Source: Priapulus caudatus (taxonomy: Eukaryota; Priapulida; Priapulimorpha; Priapulimorphida; Priapulidae). Taken from it: DNA of 27,771 nt. How positions within the stretch are numbered: the stretch's first letter is position 1; each line of letters starts with the position of its first letter. The position numbers were made by a program, and so were the translations under genes. Of the stretch, positions 1-8,915 are shown piece by piece. The stretch spans positions 16,740 to 44,510 of the forward strand of contig NW_014578112.1 of NCBI RefSeq assembly GCF_000485595.1. Reading direction: 5' to 3'. The notes beneath the pieces were generated by a model. The model saw only the letters and a program-made list of their open reading frames with translations, did not search any database and was not told the origin of the DNA.

Positions 1-640
1 ACACAGTATTATACATTCAGTATGCAAGATGATTTCAACTGTTGTGGATGCCAATAAAGAATACAAATTATTGTGAAGAAATTGATCGACTACTATACTG
101 ATGAGTCGCGTGCTCCTACCGTTTCCCCTGCCTGCACGAGTTGTTTTTGTAGCAAGAACATGCATTCTCCTCCATACCACCAGCCCAGAATGTCTGCATT
201 ATACCATCATATGACTTCCAGAAACCATACCTAGTCATATCAACATAAATACGTGAATATTATGTATCGTATACACAGTGTAATTATTTGCTACTAGTAA
301 TGAGGGCAGTCATTCAGAACCAATTACTAGCGTACTTGGAGCACGATTACGCATGTGTTTGCATTCTCATCTGCCTGACATCTATTTAATCTCGTTTGTA
401 AACTAAGTTCTGTTGCTCCGTGAAAACATTACTTTGCTGTAATTTTCAACGATTGTGATAAGTTAATGATCAACTGGCAAAGTTGTTCTGGGTAATAAGC
501 CAGTTCGTAGTGAGCCAAGGGGTTGTGTGACATCACAGGTCACCGGGTCATTTATGATAAAAATCTATGAAATCCCCTGTGTGGCGTGAGCTCTCGGTTT
601 AGTACGTATATGTACATGTATTCTGTGTACGTGTACACGC
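1..640. repeat. Duplicated segment, copy A
   Basis: This segment matches 4124-4745 in the same orientation. The first 220 bases are nearly identical; after that the two copies differ mainly by one-base insertions and deletions rather than substitutions. The segment includes one coding exon (120-230, minus) and intron sequence, and runs into the same kind of GCAC-rich array as copy B. The indel-dominated divergence and the N at 813 suggest a duplicate made by gap filling or haplotype mis-joining, but a true recent duplication is not excluded. Confidence 0.85.
120..230 (-). CDS. Orphan duplicate of a fibrinogen-like module exon
   Basis: The minus strand reads acceptor ...ACTAG, then a 111-bp open exon, then donor CG|GTAGGAG. 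It encodes YGFWKSYDGIMQTFWAGG followed by MEENACSCYKNNSCRQGKR. This aligns with the exon at 1339-1458 of module 2 (YWGG, then a Cys-X-Cys pair and NSC). Its phases (one base in, two bases out) are exactly those required. The same exon occurs at 4243-4354, where it is followed by its correct partner exon. Here the flanking exons of a third module are missing: the exon at 1028-1185 ends in phase 1 and cannot splice into it. It is therefore either an assembly duplicate or a relic. Confidence 0.55.
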
Positions 641-812
641 ACGCATTTGTACGTGCACACACACGCACGCACGTGTACATGCGCACGCACGCACGCACGC
701 ACGCATCAGTACATTCCCACGCACGCACGTGTACGTGCACGTGTACAAGCACGCACGCATGTATACGTGCACACGCACGCACGTGTACGTGCACACGCAC
801 GCATGCCTGCAC
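641..812. repeat. GCAC/ACGC alternating purine-pyrimidine array, copy A
   Basis: This is a simple-sequence array of CACGCACGCACGTGTACGTG-like units, with almost strict purine-pyrimidine alternation. It ends at an N (813). It is a shortened counterpart of the array at 4796-5816. Open frames through it (HARTHARTCTCT-like translations in all frames) are artefacts of the repeat. Confidence 0.9.
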
Positions 813-813
813 N

Positions 814-1027
814 GTGCCGCAATTCATTCGGCGCAGGTCGGATGCCATAGCTGGCCCAGCGGCTGCATCTGTCGTAGGACGTTCCGGCGGTGCAGTGCGC
901 TTGCCCGCGGAACTGCGCGAAGATCTGCGCTTCAGCGCAATTTGGATCGTAACATCTCCTTTCGGTCAAGCGCCTTCCTCTAGTATCCGGTCATCTGATT
1001 GTTTGGATGTTAAGTAGGCCTACTCAC
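814..1027. other. GC-rich unassigned block after the N
   Basis: Bases 814-970 are clearly more GC- and CpG-rich than the surrounding AT-rich introns and match nothing else in the window. The minus strand is open for about 50 codons with four Cys (for example ERRCYDPNCAEAQIFAQF), and the plus strand is open as well, as expected by chance at high GC. No family was recognised and no phase-convincing exon boundaries were found. It lies beyond the N, so it may be joined from elsewhere. The last bases up to 1027 are the donor-side intron of the exon ending at 1028. Confidence 0.4.
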
Positions 1028-2656
1028 CATCGTAACAACGCAATGGACCTAGCTTGTGATAACCCTGTTCTTCTGTGCCTCCAGTGTCACCAAACCTTAG
1101 CTGAGTGACTGGGAGGTCATCTTTATTGCTAAGCAAACCAGCATCCATGGCCCAGAATGTTGAGTTGTTGACATCACAGTTACACCTTAATAAAAATGAT
1201 GTTTGAAATAAGTATATTGGCATAAATTTGCCTGCATTTGCACACGCAGCAACACACACACACAGAAAATTAATGCAAAGTAAACAGGAGTGATCACTTA
1301 CGTATATAGTATGGAATGGTGTGTTGCAGAATTCTTACCTCTCATTCATTAGGCAAGAATTTCCATTGTTGCAGCCACACTGGTCAGAGTTTGGTGCAGC
1401 ACCACCCCAGTAAGTCTTCTGGTCACTGCCATCTCTACCTACCCACCATGCATAAATTCTGAAAAAAAAACAGATGCTAATTACATTTCATGTATTAAAA
1501 ATATCTCATACAGACTAAATCATTTCTCCCACATTATACCATAGGAAAGAAATTTTCTAAAAAAAAAGCTTATTTTTTAAATCTCTATTGCATATAAATA
1601 ATGTTTTAATTTTCTTAACCACAGAATTGTACAAATACTAATAATTATATTTGTTTACAGTAGCTTAGATCATTATCACTAGGTTATTAGGTATATTAAG
1701 AATTTATTCTATATGGCAGAAGGCCGAATCATAACAAACTTACGCAAATCGATTTTCATAGAGTATAGAGTAGAGTACTTAAATCAGCATAACACAATTC
1801 ATCAGCAAATTGCACAACATACAGTAACACCTACATGGGTGGATCAAATATGTAGCTACGGAAGAGGCTACCCTTGCACTCATATCTGATGTACTGATCA
1901 CATGTCTTTGAGGCACTAATAAGAGAGACCACCTGCTCTAATGATGCTTCTGAAAATACATACCCAAACAAACACATGTAAATTATACAGACATGTGCAC
2001 ATTAAAACTATTTAGTAGCAGGTTATTATTAACTTGCCACATCTACCAGGTTACCAGCTACAGTAATAAAGTGGCAAGTGGTTTGCACACATACCTCTGT
2101 AGGAAACTTGCATGAGGTAGGAGCCTGGAGTCTCCGTATCATTCACAAACCCACAAACCTCTGCATAGTGGTGCACAAGTGAGTGGCCTGCCATGAGATA
2201 AGAAAAAATACAGTGAAATACAGCTTTACAAATATCCTTCCCCATTATACATTTGTTAATTAAATATCTCATTGTCCTACCTCGAATACTATGGCAATTA
2301 AATCTAGTTTTTACACTGAACGTCACTTCAATTAAAAATCATTTTTCAATTAAAAGAAGAGTTAAGTAACAGCTTTCGTTTCGGAAAAGTGACACATCGG
2401 TAAATACCAAATGTTATAGGTAATCTTGGTTGGAGATGAAACTCACATTAGAATCATGGAGATTTTCATACATATGAACCTAACAGAATCTGATTTTTGC
2501 AATAACACAAAAACCTCAAAACATTACCTCCAGCAATCATGTCACATTCAACAACGAACTTTTCCAGTTTACCAGCTGGCCCATCAGGGTCGATATAGTA
2601 AAACCCATTGCCTACTGTTGATTCTGCATTCAACATCTCTGCACATGTCCCGTACA
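1028..2656 (-). CDS. Fibrinogen-like module 2 (CNTNAP/Caspr type), five exons
   Basis: Exons on the minus strand are 2656-2528, 2187-2095, 1949-1835, 1458-1339 and 1185-1028. All have GT-AG junctions and every phase closes. In order they show YGTCAEML and GFYYIDPDGPAG ending in VECDM; VHHYAEVCGF; CDQYIRYECKGS; IYAWWVGRDG with TYWGG and CGCNNGNSC; and CNCDVNNS with TGG...GPLRCYDG. The series IDPDG, YCDM, YWGG, CNCD, GPLRC is the signature of the fibrinogen-like domain in contactin-associated proteins, which lacks the calcium and ligand pocket of true ficolin/fibrinogen domains. The domain is extracellular and its role is probably protein-protein adhesion. The last exon ends in phase 1, so the protein continues past the left side. 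The donor of exon 1949-1835 (AT|GTAGGT) was picked because it restores phase. Confidence 0.85.
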
Positions 2657-2885
2657 CTAAAAAATATAATGAAATCATTTTAACTGCATATATGGTTTAG
2701 TTATATAATATTCCTTATATAGTACCTAATCTGCATGTAGTGTGCAATCAGCATATCTAACATATTAACGTGTCATATTACAATATGGATAAGTTTCTGA
2801 TCTAATTGCTTGGTGACAATAATTAATACTGATTGTCACATTGCTAAACCAAAGTAAATCATTCATAAAAATATATCACACAGAC

Positions 2886-3005
2886 CTTTGCCCGATGGAG
2901 GAGAAAGAACAGTCATCACAACATTGGATTGCATTGTGGTTGGTATTTCTGGGTCAGGGTCAATGTTACATAGACTCCTTTCCGTATACGGCAATTGCTT
3001 CTTTC
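2886..3005 (-). CDS. Linker exon between the two fibrinogen-like modules
   Basis: A 120-bp open exon lies between acceptor GTTACAG and donor AAAG|GTCTGTG, phase 1 to phase 1. It joins in frame from the GPLRCYTG exon (3494-3340) to the YGTCAEML exon (2656-2528). The translation is Pro-, Ser- and Thr-rich with one Cys (SLCNIDPDPEIPTTMQSNVV) and shows no known fold. It most likely forms a flexible connector. The donor is weaker than its neighbours, but the phase fit on both sides supports it. Confidence 0.7.
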
Positions 3006-3339
3006 CTGTAACATAACACAGATGCACTGATTGGCTATGAGGTCACCTTATAGTAAGGTTGTGTATGATATATCAAACCACAAAAACACCTGATGATTAT
3101 TCAGTTAATTTATTATTATACAAACAGTCATCGTTACATGTTTGGTGACATACCAGCAAACTTAGGAACTGCACCAGGTATGTCTTTATGTATAATGTAA
3201 AGGCTTCATAGACCTCTAATTAATGAAATTTACAGAATTATAATTTCTGCTAACAAGCCTGAACACACAGTGTTTCCTTTAGTGTATTTTGTCACACAAA
3301 TTTTGTGATGGGAGAGTAAAAAGAGAAACTCTTCTGCAC

Positions 3340-3494
3340 CTGTGTAGCAACGCAGTGGTCCTATGGTATGATAGCCACGCTCCGTCTCATCCCCTGTGTC
3401 GCCAAAATACACACTCTGCACTGGAAGAACTGACTTGTCTGTCACGAGGCCACTGTCTTGCTGCCAGCTATTTAGGTTGGCATCACAGTTACAC
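3340..3494 (-). CDS. Fibrinogen-like module 1, last exon (CNCD...GPLRC)
   Basis: This 155-bp exon follows acceptor ATATCTAG and ends at ACACAG|GTGCAG. It encodes CNCDANLNSWQQDSGLV and ends with GYHTIGPLRCYTG. It is a close paralogue of 1028-1185 (158 bp, same phases: one base in, one base out). It is preceded in phase by the exon at 4354-4243 and followed in phase by the linker exon. The two Cys of CNCD and the Cys of GPLRC are present. Confidence 0.85.
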
Positions 3495-4242
3495 CTAGAT
3501 ATATAGAGTAGTGCTGTCAATATAACAAGCCTGCTAATATAACTATAAATAAGAAAATATAATAGAAATGTGCAATAATAACACATACACATCTCATCTG
3601 AATGAATGTAAGGACAACGACTTCCAAAGATGAAGTGTGAAATGAGAACATGTAACATATAAGTGCTTAGATGCTGCAAGTAAGCCTACATTTGGTTCTG
3701 TGTAATAAAGTCTCGTTGTTCAAGAATGGTTTAATTTATTTGTGTGTATGTGCTTGATTTTTGTGTAGTTTAGGACGAAAGGTGAGATAAAAGTCTTTGT
3801 AATTTCACGCTCTTTTGTATAAACATAGATCTAACTTAAGCAATAAGTACTAATTTTTCAAGCATGTATTTTGAACAGAAAAGTTGCAATTAGTACATAT
3901 AGTTTTAACCGTTCAAGATCAGGAGAGTAAAATTATCAAACTCGAAGGATAGCAGTCCCGAAAGTTGAACAGGCACTCTAGGGCAACCCCTTTGCTTAGT
4001 ATATACACATAAAAAGTATACACTTCATGCACGTTTGAATAAACAGCTAACACAATTTCAAATGATGTGCAAGGTATAATCCACTAATAACCGGGTATGC
4101 GCTTCTGTGTAGAACTATTAAGTACACAGTATTATACATTCAGTATGCAAGATGATTTCAACTGTTGTGGATGCCAATAAAGAATACAAATTATTGTGAA
4201 GAAATTGATCGACTACTATACTGATGAGTCGCGTGCTCCTAC
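3495..4242. other. Intron, no further feature seen
   Basis: This AT-rich intron of the minus-strand gene lies between the CNCD exon and the YWGG-type exon. No coding motif, RNA gene or transposon was recognised. The duplicated segment copy B begins at 4124, inside it. Confidence 0.6.
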
Positions 4243-4745
4243 CGTTTCCCCTGCCTGCACGAGTTGTTTTTGTAGCAAGAACATGCATTCTCCTCCATAC
4301 CACCAGCCCAGAATGTCTGCATTATACCATCATATGACTTCCAGAAACCATAGCCTAGTATATCAACATAATACCGTGATATTATGTTCGTATACACAGT
4401 GTAATTATTGTTGCTACTAGTATGAGGGCAGTCATGTCAGAACCGAATGTACTAGCGTAGCGTTGGGAGCACGATAGGCGCATGTTTTGCATTCTCATCT
4501 GCCTGACAGTCTATTTAATCTCGCTTTGCGTAAACTAAGTTCTGTTGGCTCCGGTGAAACAATTACTTTGCTGTAATTTCAACGGATTGTGATAAGTTAA
4601 TGATCAAACTGCCACAGTTTGTTCTGGGTATAAGCAGTTAGTTGTGAGCCAAAGGGTTGTCGTGACATCACAGCGTCTCACCGGTCATTTATGACAAAAT
4701 CTATTTGAAATCCCGTGTGTGGCGTGACCTCTCGGTTTAGAGTAT
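4124..4745. repeat. Duplicated segment, copy B
   Basis: This is a direct repeat of 1-640, offset by about 4.12 kb. The exon it carries (4243-4354) sits in the right order within fibrinogen-like module 1, so this copy is the one in genic context. Differences from copy A are mostly one-base indels spread through the non-coding part. It leads into the longer GCAC array. Confidence 0.85.
4243..4354 (-). CDS. Fibrinogen-like module 1, YWGG-type exon, with one extra base
   Basis: The coding content is the same as at 120-230: FWKSYDGIMQTFWAGG, then ACSCYKNNSC, then QGKR. The donor CG|GTAGGAG joins to the next exon to complete an Arg codon before CNCD. The exon is 112 bp where 111 are needed. The extra base lies at the acceptor edge (tagcc here, tacc in copy A), so the incoming phase from the exon at 6237-6102 is off by one. 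Copy A has the correct length, which makes a local sequence error the simplest reading. Confidence 0.7.
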
Positions 4746-4795
4746 ATGCTACATTTGTTTTCCAGTGAGTGTACACTGCACGAATATGTACGTAG

Positions 4796-5816
4796 CAACA
4801 CACACTCACGCACGTGTACATGCGCCACGCACGCACGCACGCACGCATCAGTACATTTCCCCCACGGAAGAGCGTGCACGTGTACTGCCACGTGTACACA
4901 CCGACCGCAGTGTATAGTGCACACGCACGCACGTGTACGTGCCACGCCGGCACGCACGCCTGCACGTCATCGTGCAACAACGCACGCACGCACGCGCTGT
5001 GTACTGCACGCACGACACGCACGCAGCACGCACGGGTACAGCTGCACAGCGCCACGCGCGCACGTACGTGTACGTGCACAAGCACGCACGCACGTGATAC
5101 TGTGTATACGGCACGCACGCACGTGTACCTGCCACACGCCACGGACGCGCACACGTGTCACGTTGCCCACGACGCCGCATGTGTAGTGCATACGCACGCA
5201 AGCACGTGTACATGCACTACGCACCACGCCCGCACGGTACGAGCGCACGCCACGCATGGGCTACGCTGCACACGCCACGCACGCAAGCCCGCACGTGCTA
5301 CGGCACACGCCACGCACTGCACGTGTACGTGCACAAACACGCCGCACGACACGCCAACGGCGCACATGTACGTACACACGCACGTGCGCACTGCTACATG
5401 CACACGCACGCACGCGCGCAATGTGTACCTGCATACGCACGCACCTCACACGCACGCACGCCACCCACACAACGCACGCACGCACGCACACCACGCACGG
5501 TGTACGTGCACCGAACGTACACACGAGCGTACGTCACACGCACGTACGAAGTGTACGTGCCACACGCACACACGCACGCACCGCACGTGTCGATGTATTG
5601 GCACGCACGCCACGCACGTGCCTACGCTGCCCACACGCACGCACCGCACCGCACACGTGTACGTGCAACACGCACGCACGCATGCACGCACACAGTGCTA
5701 CGGCACACCGAAGCACGTCTACATGCACACGCATGTGATACGTGCACATGCACGCACGGCACGCAGCACGCACGCCACGCACGCACGCCAGCACGCAACG
5801 CACGCACGAGTGTACG
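4796..5816. repeat. 1-kb GCAC/ACGC array with GTGTACGTGCAC cores
   Basis: This long imperfect array has units of tens of bases built from CACGCACGCACG runs and ACGTGTACGTGCAC cores. Purines and pyrimidines alternate almost throughout, a composition known to favour left-handed Z-DNA. It lies in the intron between the minus-strand exons 6237-6102 and 4354-4243. Long open frames exist on both strands, but they are low-complexity Thr/His/Arg/Cys strings and not genes. Confidence 0.92.
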
Positions 5817-6101
5817 CTTCACAAATGACCTGACCGAAAGGTATTCGTGGCCCTAAGTTCGAGCGCATGCGCAGACTGTAACTACGAACTGGCTTATTGC
5901 AGGCTATCACAGCAAGTTATTACAATTTGGTTATGTACCCTCAAGAACATCTGATTAGTATTGACAAAGTCTAAACTACGAGCTAACGATAATATACACT
6001 TTAAGATTAACAGATTCCTTATAGGCACCGCACAAGGTTGGTTAATCTTACTCAGCACTTCGTACATTAAAACGTACCGACCATAATTCTAATGTTCATA
6101 C
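5817..6101. other. Intron remainder, nothing recognised
   Basis: This is unique sequence between the array and the next minus-strand exon. No motif was found. Confidence 0.5.
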
Positions 6102-6237
6102 GAATATTGAATTGCCGTAACGAAAATGGCAACCGGATCCGGAGGATGACGAGAAGGCGTAGACTCATTAAATCTAAGATACTGGTCACAGAAGTCCGAT
6201 ACTGCTACAAGTCCCCGCAGCTGATCGGTAGATACTC
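6102..6237 (-). CDS. Fibrinogen-like module 1, CDQY exon
   Basis: This 136-bp open exon runs from acceptor ACATTAG to donor ATTC|GTATGAAC. It encodes VSTDQLRGLVAVSDFCDQYL. It is the counterpart of 1835-1949 in module 2 (EQVVSLISASKTCDQYI). It takes in two bases (phase 1) after the Kunitz exon and leaves two bases, exactly what the YWGG-type exon of copy A needs. It is 21 bp longer than its paralogue at the 3' end. The second Cys (YEC in module 2) is replaced: RFNES is read here. That could be real loss of a disulfide partner or another local error. Confidence 0.7.
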
Positions 6238-6549
6238 CTAATGTATGAAAATATATTTAACCCTAACGTTATTAACGTTAACGTGAAACTCGCGCATGAA
6301 TGACCGTCACTCACAAAATGTCTGGATGAGAAAATAACTGAATTTCACTCGATATGAAATTGTATACACCTGAAACTTTTAAAATCAAGTATGCCACAAA
6401 TCACAAATAAAAGTGATGAATCATATTTATAACGAATAATAATTATCACTGTCGTTTCATTCTACACTACAACAAAATCTCTGACACACACACACACCCA
6501 CTCTACCAGCTCTTTCATTTCTACATGTGAAAGCATGCCTATTAGTTAC

Positions 6550-6813
6550 CTTCATATACCACGTGTCCGACGTAGCTTCCAGGTGCTTCATGGCCGTCTA
6601 CAAGGCCACAATTCTCCACGTTGTGATGAATAATGGTGACCACTGCTCGGCAATGCGACAGGCATTCAGATACTGTCTCAAAATTGTTCTCATTACCATC
6701 GCAGCCACCCCAGATGAAAGTTCTACACTTTGCTGTTTTTGGGTCATAGTACCATCGTCTGAAGAATCCGAAGCAGCCACCAGGATCAGCAGCCAACTGG
6801 CATTCAGGAAGTT
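6550..6813 (-). CDS. Kunitz (BPTI) domain fused to a fibrinogen-like segment, one exon
   Basis: This 264-bp exon (acceptor TTTCTCAG, donor GAAG|GTAACT, phase 1 to 1) first encodes a complete Kunitz domain. The six Cys are in ECQL, GGCFG, KCRTF, GGCDG, ECLSHC, with the family hallmarks RWYYD, FIWGGC and GNENNF. The residue after the second Cys, the P1 position of Kunitz inhibitors, is Phe; by family knowledge that favours chymotrypsin-like or elastase-like targets, or a non-inhibitory role. The exon then continues without an intron into TIIHHNVENCGLVDG and GSYVGHVVYEG. That part matches the module 2 exon 2095-2187 (LVHHYAEVCGFVND, GSYLMQVSYR). The Kunitz domain therefore sits inside the fibrinogen-like module. 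Confidence 0.92.
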
Positions 6814-7005
6814 CTGAGAAAAACATAAAATCACTACCATCAATTTTATGTAAGAGCATATATTTTACATGATTATAATAACATTGTTGCAAATGAGTGT
6901 CTCATCCGTATCAGTCTATCACTGCATAAGATTACGGATCACAAATTTATGAACTTCTTTTCCCAACTTCACTATTATTTCCACATTTTACAAAAGCCAT
7001 TTTAC

Positions 7006-7121
7006 CTGTATCCACGTATGTACATCAGCTTGAAAGGGAGGCAGCCCTCCCTGTCCGTCGGGATCTATTATGTAGAGCCCAGGGCTGTCAGTCTTAAACA
7101 TTTCTTCACATGATTCATAAA
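7006..7121 (-). CDS. Fibrinogen-like module 1, first exon (IDPDG), one base short
   Basis: Acceptor CATTGTAG opens an exon that reads YESCEEMFKTDSPGLYIIDP then DGQGG, clearly the counterpart of 2528-2656 (GTCAEML...GFYYIDPDGPAG). It ends at ATACAG|GTAAAA. The exon is 116 bp where 117 would fit a phase-1 to phase-1 module. Inserting one base between 7024 and 7025 brings a TGT (Cys) into the place of the YCDM-type Cys of module 2 and gives the correct outgoing phase. The lesion is either a sequencing error or a real frameshift. The exon lies between Ig 8 and the Kunitz exon. Confidence 0.8.
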
Positions 7122-7471
7122 CTACAATGGACAAATAAAATTGCATTTCACAAAGTTAATTCACAGATATAGATATTCACATGCACCCGTACATTAATAT
7201 GATCAACTATACATCTAAAATTACACACTTTTAATTATTATATATTTATTACATTATATTTATTTTTATTAAATTATTATATTTACCTATATATTATATA
7301 TAATTACTTTCATTCATATTTTAAAGTAACGGTATGCATAGTTTTACATTCTATCATTTCTTTTATTGGTTTCTATTATGAGTTTTACAAAGCAAACACT
7401 GACATCAAGAAACAAATGGTACACGAAAAGTGAAGGAATAAGTGACATATTAATAATGACATATCACTTAC
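7122..7471. other. AT-rich intron
   Basis: This is the intron between Ig 8 and fibrinogen-like module 1, with very AT-rich tracts near 7210-7310. Nothing else was recognised. Confidence 0.6.
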
Positions 7472-7772
7472 TGTATACATTCTTTTCTGCAACAATTTTA
7501 CCAAGATGGTTCTCCGCTTCACAGACATACAAACCAAAATCTTGTCGTCTCAAGTTAAGAATGCTCAGTGTACTTGTAGTGTTACATTCTGTGTTTTACT
7601 TGAAATCTGTATTTGCTGTTTGGTGAGATGAGTTTTCCATTTGGGCCCAACCATTCAATATTCGGTGTTGGGTTCGAGGTAATGACACACTTCACTTCCC
7701 CAACAACATAGTCTGTTACTCCACCATCAAAGTATACACGCATGGGCAACTCTGTTTCAATATTTGGTGCGA
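7472..7772 (-). CDS. Ig domain 8, single exon, with one extra base
   Basis: A complete I-set-like Ig domain lies on one exon (acceptor TTCCACAG, donor TACA|GTAAGT). It shows EVKCVITSNPTPNIEWLGPN for the first Cys and the Trp, and STLSILNLRRQDFGLYVCEA for the second Cys with the DxGxYxC motif. The two halves are in different frames. The exon is 301 bp where 300 would fit, and removing one T from the run at 7594-7597 (minus-strand AAAA) rejoins them. Two earlier stop codons in the shifted frame disappear with this. It splices in phase to the exons on both sides. Confidence 0.85.
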
Positions 7773-7888
7773 CTGTGGAAGACAAAACGCAATGATGATA
7801 TATTTGTATGCTAAATAACCATAAAATCATTAGATAATAGTGGCTCATCTTTCACCCTGAACTGCCTGCTGAGAATCAATAACTTATC

Positions 7889-8118
7889 TACTGTATACGC
7901 CATATTTTTCGCGTACAGATATTTTCGCGAATTCAGACTTGACGTACATTACGTGAGTTGTTTAATTTCGCGGTTGGTGAATTAAGAATTATAGGGTATA
8001 TATATTATTCGGTATTATTCGGTATGAATTATTCGCGTGTTGTTATTTTCGCGACCAGGGACCCGTTTGCGAAATTCGCGAAAATTTAACCACCGCGAAA
8101 TACACATCGTATACAGTA
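7889..8118. mobile_element. MITE-like element with TACTGTATACG ends and TTTCGCG motifs
   Basis: The left end TACTGTATACGCCATATTTT and the right end, read in reverse, TACTGTATACGATGTGTATT share an 11-bp perfect inverted repeat, followed by TTTCGCG on both sides. The 230-bp interior is rich in TTCGCG/CGCGAA and has no ORF. The size, inverted ends and position in an intron (between Ig 7 and Ig 8) fit a non-autonomous DNA transposon. The target-site duplication is not clear. Confidence 0.75.
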
Positions 8119-8264
8119 TTACACTTTTGTGTTGAAATTATGTGTCATATATTGGTACAAGAAACACAAAACATTCATGGTCATGACTCGCTAAAATGTT
8201 GTTTTACAATATTACATTATCAATGGATCCACAGTATATCAGTAGACGATTTTACAGTACTTAC

Positions 8265-8915
8265 ACTCTATGATAAGTTGAACGTCTGATACGATCAAAT
8301 TAACTCCATCAGAGGCAAAGCAGCTGTAAATACCCATGTCATCTTTTGTTGCACGCTCAATCAGCAAAGGTGTTGTTAAACTGGAATCACAAATAGAAAT
8401 CGATCCACTAAAAAGAATACACACAAAAATAACCAAGATCTACTATATGTAAGAAGACAAAATGTTAGTTTAGCAGACAGAAACATTGTACACTTAAAGC
8501 TTAAGTTGTTTTCAATTTTACCCTAAAGAACCAACGTTTTTACCTATAAGCATAATAAAGTGGGGGCACCGATTGTCATTTTGTTACACTGTTTGTACTG
8601 TATTTGCTGCTTTTAGCGAAATGTAGCAAATCTAGTAGCAGTAAAATACATATCTTGCCCGGCTGGCACAAAAAATACCAACCCAAACATTTTATGTTTG
8701 AAGTGCATGTACCTTCATAAACCATAGAGGTGATCACAGGAGTGCGAAAACAAAGGGAATGCAGTACTGCAGTTCTCACCTTATATTTACACCATCTTTC
8801 TGCCAGAAGACACTCATTTCATTGTCCACCGATGCTTCAACGTCACAGACTAGTCTAGCTGTCTCCCCAGTCTCCACAGTGACATCATTAGATAATGCTC
8901 TGATGCTCAATGACC
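8265..8915 (-). CDS. Ig domain 7 (I-set-like), two exons
   Basis: Exons are 8915-8780 and 8407-8265. The first has GETARLVCDV and SVFWQKDGVN (Cys and Trp of the Ig fold) and leaves in phase 2 (AG|GTGAGA). The second starts with one base and carries KDDMGIYSCFASDG, the second-Cys motif, ending in phase 1 at GAGT|GTAAGT. The internal intron is in phase 2 and lies after the Trp, unlike the phase-0 intron of Ig 1-6 just before the Trp, so this domain belongs to another Ig subfamily. Confidence 0.88.
8408..8779. other. Intron within Ig 7
   Basis: Non-coding spacer inside the split Ig 7 domain; nothing else was recognised. Confidence 0.6.

Noticed and set aside
641-5816. CRISPR-like or bacterial interpretation of the arrays
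   Set aside because: Repeats are simple or long tandem units without unique spacers, and the window has spliced metazoan genes.
4814-5856. Long open frames on both strands across the GCAC array
   Set aside because: They are low-complexity translations (THARTCTC, CVRACVRV) of a simple repeat, open in every frame, and lack any domain or splice context.
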